Shown here: positions 1 to 8,940 of the stretch, one piece after another
Layout: the number at the start of each line of letters is the position of its first letter
Position numbering within the stretch: the first letter of the stretch is position 1
Source: Nitrospira sp.
GTDB taxonomy: Bacteria > Nitrospirota > Nitrospiria > Nitrospirales > Nitrospiraceae
Length of the DNA: 64,000 nucleotides
Reading direction: 5' to 3'
NCBI GenBank assembly: GCA_037045225.1
Contig: JBAOHZ010000009.1
Location: forward strand, 372,001 to 436,000
Made by a program: the position numbers and the translations under genes
Notes under the pieces: model-generated
What the model was told of the DNA's origin: nothing
What the model saw: the letters and a program-made list of their open reading frames with translations, nothing else
The model's database searches: none

Positions 1-74
1 TCCGTCAAATTGGAAGGAAAGGTGAGCGTACCCGGACGTCGGAGAATCTCGTGTACCAAGGAATCAGGCGGCAT
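1..74 (-). CDS. 5' end of an unidentified gene downstream of proA (partial)
   Basis: An ATG (74-72) directly follows the proA stop codon TAA (77-75), and an open frame of 24 codons runs off the left edge of the window. The visible peptide begins MPPDSLVHEILRRPG. It is too short to assign. The tight junction (TAAATG) suggests co-transcription and translational coupling with proA. In many bacteria nadD lies beside proA, so a NadD with an N-terminal extension is possible, but no NadD motif is visible here. Confidence 0.35.
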   Translation of the reverse strand, partial: MPPDSLVHEILRRPGTLTFPSNLT

Positions 75-1388
75 TTACTCGCGGATCTGACCGCTCCCGA
101 GCACCACAAATTTTGAACAGGTCAATTCTTCAAGTCCCATCGGCCCTCGAGCATGGAGCCGCGACGTGCTGATGCCGATTTCCGCCCCCAGGCCGAACTG
201 GTAGCCGTCATTCAGCCTCGTCGAGGCATTCACGAGGACTGCACCGGCATCCACCTCGCGCAGAAACCGCATGGCGCGGGCGTAGTCATTCGTCACGATC
301 GCCTCCGTGTGCTGGGATCCGTAGGTGGCGATGTGCTCCAAGGCTTCATCCATCGTCTTGACCACTTTGATCGCCAGGACCAGATCCAGAAACTCCCGAC
401 CGAAATCGTCCTCAGCGGCCGGCGTCACTTCAGGACAAAGCTGAGCGGTCTTCGGACAACCACGAAGTTCCACCTTCGCCGCTTTGAGCTTCTCCACCAG
501 CGCCGGCAGCCAGGTACGCGCAATGCTGTGGTGGACCAACAGAGTCTCCATGGCGTTGCACGTCGAGGGCCGTTGCACTTTTGCATTCAGACAGATCCGC
601 TCGGCGACCTGGGGATCGGCATCCACATCCACATAGGTGTGACAGACTCCCTTGTCGTGCTTGAGCACGGGGATCGTCGCATGCTCGGCGATCGTCCGCA
701 TGAGCGATTCCCCGCCCCTGGGAATGATGAGGTCGATGTACCGGTCCTGCTTGAGCAACAACTGAACGATCTCACGCTCGGCGCGCTCGACAAATGTGAT
801 CGCACCCGCCGGCACACCGGCCTTTTCCGCCGACTCACTCAACACCTTAGCGATAGCCACGTTTGAATGCAGGGCCTCGGATCCTCCTCGCAAGATGCAG
901 ACGTTCCCGGACTTGAGGCACAAGGCCGCCGAATCCGCCGTGACGTTCGGACGCGCTTCGTAAATGATCCCAATCACGCCGATCGGTACACGCATGCGGC
1001 CCACCTGCATCCCGTTCGGCCGCGTCCACATCTTGGGGGTCTCGCCAAGCGGATCCGGCAATCGCGCAACATCACGGATCCCTGCGGCCATCTCTCGAAT
1101 GCGCTCCGTCGTCAGCCGCAATCGATCCCCCATCGCTTTTCGCTCGGGCGTGGCATCGAATTGCTCGAGATCCTTCTCGTTCTCGGCCAACAGCTCCGCC
1201 TCATGCTCTTCGAGCCCATCGGCCATGGCCTCCAAGGCCTGATTTTTAATCGCCGTCGAAAGGGTGGAGAGCCGGCCGGCCGCCCCCTTGGCCTTTTTGA
1301 CCAGGGTCGCGACATACTCTTCCGGAGTGAGTACTTCAACTGGAGCATCCAGCTCCGGAACCGGGGATTCGGTGAGATCTTGTTCCAT
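75..1388 (-). CDS. proA: Glutamate-5-semialdehyde dehydrogenase (gamma-glutamyl phosphate reductase)
   Basis: Catalyses the NADPH-dependent reduction of gamma-glutamyl phosphate to glutamate-5-semialdehyde, the second step of proline synthesis, in the cytosol. The 437-residue protein is about 20 residues longer than typical ProA because of an acidic N-terminal extension. The aldehyde-dehydrogenase fold is clear: the cofactor-domain segment GVIGIIYEARPNVT (137-150), the IIPRGGESL segment (221-229), and the catalytic cysteine at 277 within PSTCNAMETL. The C-terminal GPMGLEELTCSK stretch is also typical of the family. No proB is present in the window. The gene follows the pilus operon after a 125-base gap and probably has its own promoter. 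Its stop abuts the start of the next gene. Confidence 0.97.
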   Translation of the reverse strand: MEQDLTESPVPELDAPVEVLTPEEYVATLVKKAKGAAGRLSTLSTAIKNQALEAMADGLEEHEAELLAENEKDLEQFDATPERKAMGDRLRLTTERIREMAAGIRDVARLPDPLGETPKMWTRPNGMQVGRMRVPIGVIGIIYEARPNVTADSAALCLKSGNVCILRGGSEALHSNVAIAKVLSESAEKAGVPAGAITFVERAEREIVQLLLKQDRYIDLIIPRGGESLMRTIAEHATIPVLKHDKGVCHTYVDVDADPQVAERICLNAKVQRPSTCNAMETLLVHHSIARTWLPALVEKLKAAKVELRGCPKTAQLCPEVTPAAEDDFGREFLDLVLAIKVVKTMDEALEHIATYGSQHTEAIVTNDYARAMRFLREVDAGAVLVNASTRLNDGYQFGLGAEIGISTSRLHARGPMGLEELTCSKFVVLGSGQIRE

Positions 1389-1513
1389 GTCGTGGATTCC
1401 TGCTGCTGGCGGTACCTGAGACCTACTGCCTCAGCCTCTCCGCCTATTCAAGATGGTGAACGGAAACGCGACGATTTATAGCCAGACAGGATACTGTGGG
1501 ATTCTGAGTCGGG

Positions 1514-2140
1514 TCAAGGGTTGCGCGCGGGACCCGGTGTCGGCGGCACGCCTGGAGTAGAACCGGGCGCGCCGGGTTGCATCGGCATCATCCCGGGAGT
1601 CAGGCCCATCATCGGCGGCATCAACATCGACTGCGAGGAAGGATTGGGATGTTGAAACATCCAGTCGTGATACGTCTTTCGGCCTTCGAAGTGGCGAACC
1701 GCGAGGGGAAAGTCCCGTTCCTTGATCGGTTTGGCCTTGCTTTTGCTCCGGACCCCCATAATCCCGCCGGTCGGCGCACGCAGGTATTCCCAGTCTCCGC
1801 CCGTCATCGGATCCTGATAGGCCTTTCGTAAATACGGCTTGTAGGCACGGGTCAGTTCGGCTAACGACTGGGGATACATTTCATTGGGCATCACCCGCCC
1901 AACCTGCATGGTGGCTGAATAGAGCGCCAGGGCGTTTTGAATTTCGATCCCCTTGGCTATGAGATCGGCTTCTTTTTCCCGTTGTACCATCACGGTCCAT
2001 TGACGGGTGGCCGCCGACACAGAGATCCCGATCAGGACGATCGAGAACATCAAGGCCAGATAGGTAATGCCGCGATCAGTCTTGAGAAGACCCCCCACAC
2101 ATCCCTGCCTAGTTGGGTTGCGCGCCCGCACTGGGTGCAT
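1514..2140 (-). CDS. Type II secretion/type IV pilus pseudopilin-like protein with Met/Pro-rich tail
   Basis: A prepilin-like N-terminus (KTDRG followed by ITYLALMFSIVLIG) gives a short basic leader, a Gly cleavage site and a hydrophobic helix, as in GspG/GspH-type pseudopilins. It lacks the usual Glu at position 5 of the mature protein. Two starts fit: ATG at 2140, which overlaps the previous gene by 32 bases, or GTG at 2098, 10 bases after the previous stop and preceded by AGGCAGGGA. The GTG would give a normal 10-residue leader and is at least as likely. The C-terminal ~40 residues are strikingly rich in Met, Pro and Gly and look unstructured. It is the last gene of the secretion operon. 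The substrate or role within the pseudopilus is unknown. Confidence 0.7.
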   Translation of the reverse strand: MHPVRARNPTRQGCVGGLLKTDRGITYLALMFSIVLIGISVSAATRQWTVMVQREKEADLIAKGIEIQNALALYSATMQVGRVMPNEMYPQSLAELTRAYKPYLRKAYQDPMTGGDWEYLRAPTGGIMGVRSKSKAKPIKERDFPLAVRHFEGRKTYHDWMFQHPNPSSQSMLMPPMMGLTPGMMPMQPGAPGSTPGVPPTPGPARNP

Positions 2141-2870
2141 CCGTGACGGGAATGACCTGCGTCACCTTGGAGGCGACATCCTGAAGCGTGATCTCGTGCA
2201 TCGACACATCCTTCACCAGCACCTCACCGGCTATCACTTCACCGACCTGCACCACGTGCATTTCGTCGTTCTTGATCACCACGGCCATATTGCGCTTCTT
2301 TTGCGAACCGCCTCCCACCGCCATAAACCCGACATACCGAAAGTGGTTCAACTCCGTCGCGATGCGCAGCCGCGCCACCTCCTCCGGGGTCGGGCCCTGT
2401 GGTCCCTCAACAACCGCCTCTCCCTCGGATGATTCTCCCTCGGGGGACTCTTCAGACGTCACCTGCCCTTCAAACGGCAGCGTACCAGGGAATTCCCCTG
2501 CAGGGAGCTTGAATTCCCACAGTCCAGATGGATTCTTTTCCTCTCCCTTGGGAGCCCGACGCCGTCTTGGCTGAGGCTTGGGGGCCGGAGGCGTCGATAC
2601 GGACGGCATCAAACTGGCGAAGATATTCCGGGGCGTGGAAAAGGTTGCCTCGCGCTGGCCCTTGATGGCGGCCAACCGATCCAGATGAACCTGCAGCGGC
2701 GAAGCCGCGGGGGCCGCTGAAGTTTTGCCCAGTGGCCGCTGTCCCTTGACATGAGTCAAGGGCACACGCTCCTGCTCGGTGGAATAACCGAATTGCCACA
2801 TGAGCAACCCAAGCCACAACACCACGAGGACCGCCAGCAGCATCCCTTGATTCTTACTGATTCGATTCAT
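2109..2870 (-). CDS. PilP/GspC-like inner-membrane pilus assembly protein
   Basis: A 253-residue bitopic protein. A membrane segment near residues 10-25 (MLLAVLVVLWLGLLMW) is followed by a long, charged, low-complexity periplasmic linker rich in Pro, Glu and Ser. A small C-terminal beta domain (VVIKNDEMHVVQVGEVIAG onward) resembles the PilP or GspC HR domain, which contacts the secretin. The start at 2870 was chosen because it lies 4 bases after the stop of the PilO-like gene; a longer frame to 2957 would overlap that gene. Its place after PilM-, PilN- and PilO-like genes matches the conserved pilMNOP order and supports the call. The sequence itself is weakly conserved. Confidence 0.65.
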   Translation of the reverse strand: MNRISKNQGMLLAVLVVLWLGLLMWQFGYSTEQERVPLTHVKGQRPLGKTSAAPAASPLQVHLDRLAAIKGQREATFSTPRNIFASLMPSVSTPPAPKPQPRRRRAPKGEEKNPSGLWEFKLPAGEFPGTLPFEGQVTSEESPEGESSEGEAVVEGPQGPTPEEVARLRIATELNHFRYVGFMAVGGGSQKKRNMAVVIKNDEMHVVQVGEVIAGEVLVKDVSMHEITLQDVASKVTQVIPVTDAPSAGAQPN

Positions 2871-2874
2871 AAGG

Positions 2875-3447
2875 TCACGGCGCCGGAGGCTGTAACTGTT
2901 GCCCTCGTAGATAGGTCGAAATCCGGATATTAAAGGTGAGTTGCTGATCCTGCACATTCCCCGATCGAACCAAATTTAAGTCTTCGATGAACAGCAACTC
3001 CTCCGCTGATTCCAAGTTGTAGAGAAACCGACGCAAATCCTCATAACGACCCGTCACCGTTCCCTGCAGGATGGCCTTGGTCGCATCCGCGACCGCGGTC
3101 TTTTCTGTCCGATAGGACAGCGCCGGTAAGGTCACCTGGTCTCGCTTTGCCTCCTCCGTCACCCCAAGTGCCAGCGGCGCAAAATCACGAAACAGCGGCA
3201 ATACCGCCCACACCCGCTGCAGATCCGCCTTCGCCTTCTTGGCCTCCTTATGCCGGCTCAGTTGTTGGCGGGCCCTCATCCAGTCCGCCTCGAGCCGGAC
3301 CTGCTCCTGCTTGGCCGTGCCCAGGGCTAACGCATGAATCGCATAGCTCATGAGGGCCAGCGTCGCGACAAACGCCAGCCAGGGGAGGATGGGCGCGTAG
3401 GGTTGACGCCACGTATGTTGGAGACGGTCGAGGCCAGGCCACATCAT
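2875..3447 (-). CDS. PilO/GspM-like pilus assembly protein
   Basis: A 190-residue bitopic inner-membrane protein. One membrane helix lies at about residues 21-42. A heptad-like charged helix (about 45-85) follows, and then a ferredoxin-like periplasmic domain with the VTGRYEDLRRFLYNLES motif typical of PilO-family proteins. PilO and PilN form a heterodimer that links the cytoplasmic PilM ring to PilP and the secretin. The start overlaps the stop of the PilN-like gene (ATGA), indicating translational coupling. The family call rests on that motif, the topology and the gene order. Confidence 0.72.
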   Translation of the reverse strand: MMWPGLDRLQHTWRQPYAPILPWLAFVATLALMSYAIHALALGTAKQEQVRLEADWMRARQQLSRHKEAKKAKADLQRVWAVLPLFRDFAPLALGVTEEAKRDQVTLPALSYRTEKTAVADATKAILQGTVTGRYEDLRRFLYNLESAEELLFIEDLNLVRSGNVQDQQLTFNIRISTYLRGQQLQPPAP

Positions 3448-4070
3448 GGGTTACGGTTCCGATAACGTAACGAGAGGTCGAACTCCACTAATCCGGTGGC
3501 CATCACCCGATGCTGCCCCAACACCGGTTCCTTGAATTGGGGATGGTCTTGAAAGGTCACGGTGAGGGTGGTCACGTCTTCCAGCGCCCTCGCGGAGCCA
3601 GTCAGCATAATCGTGGCATTCGTCGGATCAAGCCGAATGCTGTTGACGGCGATGCGTTGCGGAATGGCACGCTCCAACTCCGTCAGAAACCGGGTCCACG
3701 AAAAACTCCGCTTCTCGATCAACTGATTGGCGAACTCGATCTCCTTGGGCAAGACCTGCAGGGCCGCCTCCGACAAATCAAGCCCCTCCTGCTGTGCTTC
3801 TCGCAACAACTCCTTGTCCCGATCTTGAACCTGGTTCAAGGCCGATTCCATGGATTGCACATCCTGCCACACCAACCAGGCCTGGGAGATATCCCACAAG
3901 ATGGCCAAGCCGATCGCCCCCGCGAATAACATGATGACGAGTCTCGCCGGAGCCAGATACCAGCGATACCGGCTGCTGAGATTGATCGCGAAAGCGCCGC
4001 TTCGTGCCGAGGGTTGCCCGACGCGCAATGCAAAATCACGAACCTTCGAGACAAGCGTATCCAACGACAT
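3444..4070 (-). CDS. PilN-like pilus assembly protein
   Basis: A 208-residue protein with a cytoplasmic N-terminus, one membrane helix (LVIMLFAGAIGLAILWDI, about residues 43-60), a coiled-coil stretch and a periplasmic ferredoxin-like domain. The segment FLTELERAIPQRIAVNSIRLD is characteristic of PilN/GspL C-terminal domains. In type IV pili, PilN binds PilM through its N-terminal tail and pairs with PilO. The gene starts 3 bases after the PilM-like gene ends and overlaps the PilO-like gene by 4 bases. A plausible alternative is the C-terminal half of a split GspL. Confidence 0.75.
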   Translation of the reverse strand: MSLDTLVSKVRDFALRVGQPSARSGAFAINLSSRYRWYLAPARLVIMLFAGAIGLAILWDISQAWLVWQDVQSMESALNQVQDRDKELLREAQQEGLDLSEAALQVLPKEIEFANQLIEKRSFSWTRFLTELERAIPQRIAVNSIRLDPTNATIMLTGSARALEDVTTLTVTFQDHPQFKEPVLGQHRVMATGLVEFDLSLRYRNRNP

Positions 4071-4073
4071 GAT

Positions 4074-5081
4074 CTACACGACCCCTGCAATCGCGGGTAA
4101 TGCGGCACTCGTGTGTGGTCCCGCAATGGGCCCCCCGCCGGACTGCTGCACTCGATCCCACTCCACCGCCTGCACCGGTACGCCCAATCCTTTTTCCAAC
4201 AGTTGTTGCAGTCCGGCCCCCATCGCGTCATCCGCAACGAGGACCGCGTGATCAATCGCCAAATCCGGCGTTTGCTGCTGACAGGCATAGATGGAATCGG
4301 CGCACTCCTGCACGATACGGTCCAACCCCACCTGCCCGGCACCCGCTCCCCATGCACTGCCTGACCCGACGCCGCCCTGCAACTTCGAACGGAGAAACAC
4401 CAAGGTACCCTTATGAAAAATAAACGCCGTGACCCCGCCGTCGGTGGCGTTCACCCAGAGGTAGTCGGCTGTCGATTGAACGGTGCGCCCGGCTCCTTGT
4501 GCCCACAAATTAAACATCCGCAGACTCGAGATATCCACTTCCTGCGGAATCAGCCCCGCCGCTTCACACACCGCCTCGTACTGAGCCAGGACGACCTCTT
4601 GCACTACCACCGCTAACACGGTGCAAGGCCCCTCGCCCGAAACGCCTGGTTCCGACAGGACTTGAGAAAAGACCTTGACGCCGGCGAGCGACAGCAATTG
4701 ATCCTGACTCAATCGCCAACGCACAAGCGCCTCGCGTTCCTCCGAGCTCCACGGAAGTTCTTGGAGTTGAAGTACCGCCAGCCGCACGGCCATATCCGGT
4801 AAGATGATCGTCGCCGCACGAGGGACTCCCGGATCAGACGACCGAGCGGCGTCTTGAGCGGTGGCCGACGCAGCGATCGCTCGAATGTGCGACTCCAACT
4901 CATGCGGGGACAAAATATTTTGCTCGAGCGGCGACAGGCGCACAATTCCCTCGGGTAACGCCGACACCACGCATTGATACCGTGGCCGACCACGCCAATT
5001 CCGATGCACCTCGGCCCAGGCAAGATCCCGCGCCCCGATCTTCAAACAATACTGCGGACGACTAGTGATCCAATCCCACAT
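4074..5081 (-). CDS. PilM/GspL cytoplasmic-domain-like actin-fold protein
   Basis: A 335-residue soluble protein with no membrane segment. Two halves resemble the actin/FtsA-like fold of PilM and of the GspL cytoplasmic domain. The visible features are an ELPWSSEEREALVRWRLSQD segment, a VVQEVVLAQYEAVCEAAGL helix-rich region, and a late LVADDAMGAGLQQLL segment near the second phosphate-binding region. Such proteins sit in the cytosol between the assembly ATPase and the PilN/PilO inner-membrane pair. The gene lies 3 bases downstream of the ATPase gene and 3 bases upstream of the PilN-like gene. Canonical nucleotide-binding residues are poorly preserved, so ATP binding is uncertain. Confidence 0.7.
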   Translation of the reverse strand: MWDWITSRPQYCLKIGARDLAWAEVHRNWRGRPRYQCVVSALPEGIVRLSPLEQNILSPHELESHIRAIAASATAQDAARSSDPGVPRAATIILPDMAVRLAVLQLQELPWSSEEREALVRWRLSQDQLLSLAGVKVFSQVLSEPGVSGEGPCTVLAVVVQEVVLAQYEAVCEAAGLIPQEVDISSLRMFNLWAQGAGRTVQSTADYLWVNATDGGVTAFIFHKGTLVFLRSKLQGGVGSGSAWGAGAGQVGLDRIVQECADSIYACQQQTPDLAIDHAVLVADDAMGAGLQQLLEKGLGVPVQAVEWDRVQQSGGGPIAGPHTSAALPAIAGVV

Positions 5082-5084
5082 CGG

Positions 5085-6854
5085 CTATCGCTCTTCGCTG
5101 AACGTCACGCGATTGATCTCTCGCAACGTCGTCTCTCCGGCCAATACTTTCTTCACTGCCGATTGCCGCAAGGTAATCATCCCGTCCGTCACCGCACGGT
5201 ACCGAATTTCCGATAAGGCACGATCGGCCAAAATCATTTCCTTGATCTCATCGGTCAGGTCCAGGAACTCAGTAATACATTTCCGTCCGCGATACCCCGT
5301 CTCATGGCATTCAAGGCAGCCTTTACCTTCGTAAAACGGCTCGTTCTTATACTGATCGTAGTCGAGGCCGGATTCTCCGGCCAACGCCTGATCAAGCACC
5401 ACTTGGTGCCGGCAAGCCGGACAGATGATCCGAATCAGTCGTTGCGCGAGCACGCACGTCAGGGCCGCCAGAAAATTATACGAATCGATGCCCATCGAGG
5501 CAAATCGCCCGATGACATCAAAAACGTTATTCGCATGCACCGTGGTAAACACCAAGTGACCCGTCAGCGCCGACTGAATCGCAATTTGAGCGGTTTCGGC
5601 ATCCCGGATTTCGCCGACCATGATCTTGTCCGGATCGTGCCGCAGAATCGATCGTAATCCCCGGGCAAACGTCAGGCCCTTCTTTTCGTTGACCGGAATC
5701 TGCACGACTCCCGGCAGCTGGTACTCCACCGGGTCTTCAATCGTGATCAGCTTGTCTTCCTGAATGTTCATTTCGCTGATCGCGGCGTACAGTGTCGTGG
5801 TCTTTCCGCTGCCGGTCGGGCCGGTCACGAGCACCATGCCATAGGGCCTGGTAATTGCGCGCCGAAACCGCTTGAGATCCTCGGCATTAAACCCCAGCCG
5901 GTCCAAGCGCAACGTGGAGACCCCGGTCGTGATCGCCTCGCGGTCCAAAATTCTGATCACCACGGACTCGCCGAACACACTGGGAAGAATCGACACCCGG
6001 AAGTCCACCGTCTTTCGATCAAGCCGCATGCGGAAACTGCCATCCTGCGGCACCCGCCGTTCGGCAATATCCAGATCGGACATGACTTTGATCCGGGACA
6101 CCAGCGGCGGGTGCAACTTCACGTCGAGTGGATCCATGGCTGAGACCAGAATGCCGTCCACGCGGAATTTCACTGTTGTGGCACGATCGGTCGCCTCAAT
6201 GTGAATATCACTCGCCCGGCGTTGCATGGCACTCAACATAATAGTATCGAGCAGCTTGACCACCGGGCTCTGATCTTCGCCGAAATGATCGACGGTCAGG
6301 ACTTCCTCGCCCCGCTCATCTTCCTTGACGAGCACCGACCGGTACTCCGCTTCCAACTCACGCAACGCCTGACTGGACCCTTCACTTCGCTCCAGCGCAG
6401 CAAGAATCGCCGCCCGCGAACTCACGACGTAGTGGAGCGTCCGATTCAACAGGATTTCCAGCTCATCAAGCGCCAGGAGGTTCTGAGGATCGGCAATCGC
6501 AATCGTCAGCGCTCCATTCTCCTCTTTGACCGGCACAAACGGGTGCCGCCGCATCAGCTTGACCGAAATGGTGTGATAAAACTCGGAGTCGACCCGAAAC
6601 CCCGTCAGCGGGTCGTATGGAAGGCCATACTGCGCCGCCAACGCCTGTGCAAGCTGCGTCTCGGAAATGGTGCTTTCTTCGACCAGGGTCTGCCCCAAGG
6701 CCGCCATGTTGCCTCCCAGGCGAGCTGCCACCTGGTCCACGGTCCGCCTCGGCAAAATCCCTTCTCGGACCAGCACGTCGGCAAGTGACGGGCGAGTCAA
6801 GTGACGTTGCATCAGCATAGTCAGTCCTTCCCAGCCTGATACGGGAACAGCCAC
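5085..6854 (-). CDS. GspE/PilB-type secretion assembly ATPase
   Basis: A 589-residue hexameric ATPase that would power pseudopilus or pilus extension at the inner membrane. An N-terminal GspE/MshEN domain (about 20-160) precedes a PAS-like N2 domain (about 195-320) and the RecA-like core. Walker A GPTGSGKTT is at 345-353, and the Walker B region (IMVGEIRD) is at 411-418. The arginine-bearing and His-box segments are intact. A tetracysteine zinc motif (CPAC at 478-481, CLEC at 513-516) marks an extension ATPase rather than PilT. An internal ATG at 6818 is a possible shorter start. It precedes the PilM-like gene by 3 bases. Confidence 0.93.
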   Translation of the reverse strand: MAVPVSGWEGLTMLMQRHLTRPSLADVLVREGILPRRTVDQVAARLGGNMAALGQTLVEESTISETQLAQALAAQYGLPYDPLTGFRVDSEFYHTISVKLMRRHPFVPVKEENGALTIAIADPQNLLALDELEILLNRTLHYVVSSRAAILAALERSEGSSQALRELEAEYRSVLVKEDERGEEVLTVDHFGEDQSPVVKLLDTIMLSAMQRRASDIHIEATDRATTVKFRVDGILVSAMDPLDVKLHPPLVSRIKVMSDLDIAERRVPQDGSFRMRLDRKTVDFRVSILPSVFGESVVIRILDREAITTGVSTLRLDRLGFNAEDLKRFRRAITRPYGMVLVTGPTGSGKTTTLYAAISEMNIQEDKLITIEDPVEYQLPGVVQIPVNEKKGLTFARGLRSILRHDPDKIMVGEIRDAETAQIAIQSALTGHLVFTTVHANNVFDVIGRFASMGIDSYNFLAALTCVLAQRLIRIICPACRHQVVLDQALAGESGLDYDQYKNEPFYEGKGCLECHETGYRGRKCITEFLDLTDEIKEMILADRALSEIRYRAVTDGMITLRQSAVKKVLAGETTLREINRVTFSEER

Positions 6855-6887
6855 CTCACGGGGCCTACGACCCGCGACGGTGCTGGA

Positions 6888-8102
6888 TTATTGGATCGTC
6901 CCGGCCATTTGAAAAATGGGCAAATACATGATGATCACGATGCCACCGACGAGCAATCCCATGACGAGCAGTAACACCGGCTCAATCCAGGTGGTGAGCT
7001 GGCTGAGCCGGACGTCGAGGTCCCCTTCGTAAAACTCAGCCACATCCCGAAGCATCGGCTCCAGAGAGCCGGTCTCTTCACCCACCGATAACATCTCGAT
7101 CGCGAGCTTCGGCAAAATCTGCGGGCGCTCAATGGCAGCCGCCAGCGTGCTGCCTTCTCGAATCTCACCAACCGCCGACACTAGCCCTCGCGAGACGAAT
7201 CGATTAGATACGGCCCCGCGCGCGATATCAAGCGCTTCCACCAGCGGAGTCCCGCCGGCCAATACAGTCGCCAGCGTACGGGTCAGCTGAATGGTGTGGT
7301 GTTCCACCAAAATCGTCCCGAGAAGCGGCAACCGTAGGAGCTGCCGGTCCACCGACAATCGACCGGCCGGAGTCTGGTACCATGCACGCCCCAACACGCC
7401 AGCTACACCGGCGACGATCGCCACAGGAATGAGCTGCGCCTCTCCCACGCTGATCACGGAGATCAGCCATCGAGTGGCCACCGGAAGTTTCGCCGACGAT
7501 TCACCGTACACCGACACGAAGGTCGGCATGACATAACTCAGCAGAAACCCAACCACCGCAATTCCGACGACCACGAGAAACGCCGGATAGGCCAAGGCCT
7601 TAGAAACCTTCTGGCGGAGCCCGATCATCAGCTTCAGATAGGCAATATACCTCTGCAGCACCTCTGCCAGATTGCCCGACTGCTCACCGGCGCGGATCGT
7701 CGCCAGATAGAGATCAGAAAAATAGATGGAGTGCTTGGCCAAGGCCTCGGAAGCCGAGGCTCCGCCGCGAATGTCCTGCTTGATCACCTTGAGTGCTTCT
7801 CGAAAGGATGCGCGTTGGGTACGATCAATCAGCAAATCCCACACCCGCAGGATCGGCAGGCCCGCCTTGATCAAGACCAGCAGCTCTTGATTGAAGACGA
7901 GGAAATCCTGAAGCGGGAGTTTCCTCCAGTGACCTGCCGCAAGCCCGGATGTTCCAAAGCCCGCTCCCCGCCTCGCCAGACGAAAGACCAGCAGCCCGTC
8001 TGATTCGAGCTTGGCTCGCACGAGATGCTCATCATCCCCCTCGATATGGCCTTCAAAGGTGGTGCCATCGGCACGAGCCGCTCTGTATGCGAAGACAGCC
8101 AT
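6888..8102 (-). CDS. GspF/PilC-type inner-membrane platform protein
   Basis: A 404-residue polytopic protein with the two tandem T2SSF domains of the GspF/PilC family: cytoplasmic helical bundle, membrane helix, second bundle, then a terminal helix pair (VLLLVMGLLVGGIVIIMYLPIFQM). The segments LAYPAFLVVVGIAVVGFLL and GNLAEVLQRYIAYL are diagnostic of the family. The N-terminal MAVFAYRAARADGTTFEGHIEGDD matches the family start, so the start codon is secure. The protein forms the rotating platform beneath the pseudopilus and contacts the ATPase encoded 33 bases downstream. Confidence 0.94.
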   Translation of the reverse strand: MAVFAYRAARADGTTFEGHIEGDDEHLVRAKLESDGLLVFRLARRGAGFGTSGLAAGHWRKLPLQDFLVFNQELLVLIKAGLPILRVWDLLIDRTQRASFREALKVIKQDIRGGASASEALAKHSIYFSDLYLATIRAGEQSGNLAEVLQRYIAYLKLMIGLRQKVSKALAYPAFLVVVGIAVVGFLLSYVMPTFVSVYGESSAKLPVATRWLISVISVGEAQLIPVAIVAGVAGVLGRAWYQTPAGRLSVDRQLLRLPLLGTILVEHHTIQLTRTLATVLAGGTPLVEALDIARGAVSNRFVSRGLVSAVGEIREGSTLAAAIERPQILPKLAIEMLSVGEETGSLEPMLRDVAEFYEGDLDVRLSQLTTWIEPVLLLVMGLLVGGIVIIMYLPIFQMAGTIQ

Positions 8103-8144
8103 GGGATTAATCGGTTCGACACAACACGTGGTAACAGATGGTCT

Positions 8145-8936
8145 CTACTGAACGAGTGTGTCCCGGGAGGCCGACTGCAAAGTCGCCTGCTGCAGCCGAG
8201 GCTCCGGCAACCGGAGCGTTCGTCCCACGACAATGATGTTGTTCTGTAGTCCGTTGATCGCGCGAAGGGCATTCAGCTGGACCTTGTGACGACGCGCAAT
8301 CCTCCACAAGGTGTCCCCCGCCTGAATGACAATGGTTCGGATCGAGGCGGCGGACTGAGCCGAGGCCGATCTCTCCGAACGTCGTTCATTACCAAGAACC
8401 AACGCAGCCGGATGCGCCACTGCGGCGCCGCCGGTATGGGGGCCGGCACCCGACCGGTCTCGTTCACGATCTAGGGCCGGCCCCATGGCTTCCGGATCAG
8501 CTGCTGGTGACGTCTCCTCGGAAGGCGTGCCGGTCATCGGCTGATCCAGCTGAGCAACCTTCTCTCGCTCGGACCGAGCCGAAGCCAATTCTTCCCGCTG
8601 CAATTCTATGACTTGACGGGCATCGGCCAGACGCCGCTCAGTCTCCTGCAACATGCCCTGAAGTTGCGCGCGAGCCACGTGTGCATCCGCCAGGTCCTTC
8701 CGTTGTTCCTCAAGTTCAGCACGTAGCTCGCTTGCTGTGCGCTGCGCTTCGCGGACAGCCGTTTTAAGAGAATCCGCGGTGATCTGGAGGTCGGATGGGA
8801 GCCCGTCAGGACCGGGGGTCACCCGCGCACACCCTCCACCAAACGAGAGCGCCAACACCATCAAGACCCAGCACCCACGTCGCAAGCCGACGACCGTCCG
8901 GCACACGAGACCACCTTGATGTATCATGGTATTCAT
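8145..8936 (-). CDS. LysM-domain lipoprotein with coiled coil
   Basis: A 263-residue putative lipoprotein. The N-terminus carries arginines, a hydrophobic stretch (WVLMVLALSFGGG) and a lipobox-like Cys at 36. A long Ala/Arg/Glu-rich coiled coil spans roughly residues 50-125, followed by a low-complexity linker. One LysM domain lies at about 200-246 (IQAGDTLWRIARRHKV, ending VVGRTLRLPEP) and would bind peptidoglycan. The position between pseudopilin and platform genes suggests a role in anchoring the secretion machine to the cell wall, as FimV or TsaP do in other systems; this is inference. ATG 8936 is preceded by TAAGG; an ATG three codons later is also possible. Confidence 0.75.
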   Translation of the reverse strand: MNTMIHQGGLVCRTVVGLRRGCWVLMVLALSFGGGCARVTPGPDGLPSDLQITADSLKTAVREAQRTASELRAELEEQRKDLADAHVARAQLQGMLQETERRLADARQVIELQREELASARSEREKVAQLDQPMTGTPSEETSPAADPEAMGPALDRERDRSGAGPHTGGAAVAHPAALVLGNERRSERSASAQSAASIRTIVIQAGDTLWRIARRHKVQLNALRAINGLQNNIIVVGRTLRLPEPRLQQATLQSASRDTLVQ

Positions 8937-8940
8937 CGCC

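Noticed and set aside
153..1481. Long plus-strand open frames opposite proA.
   Set aside because: They are antisense shadows created by the GC-rich codon pattern of proA; none has family motifs.
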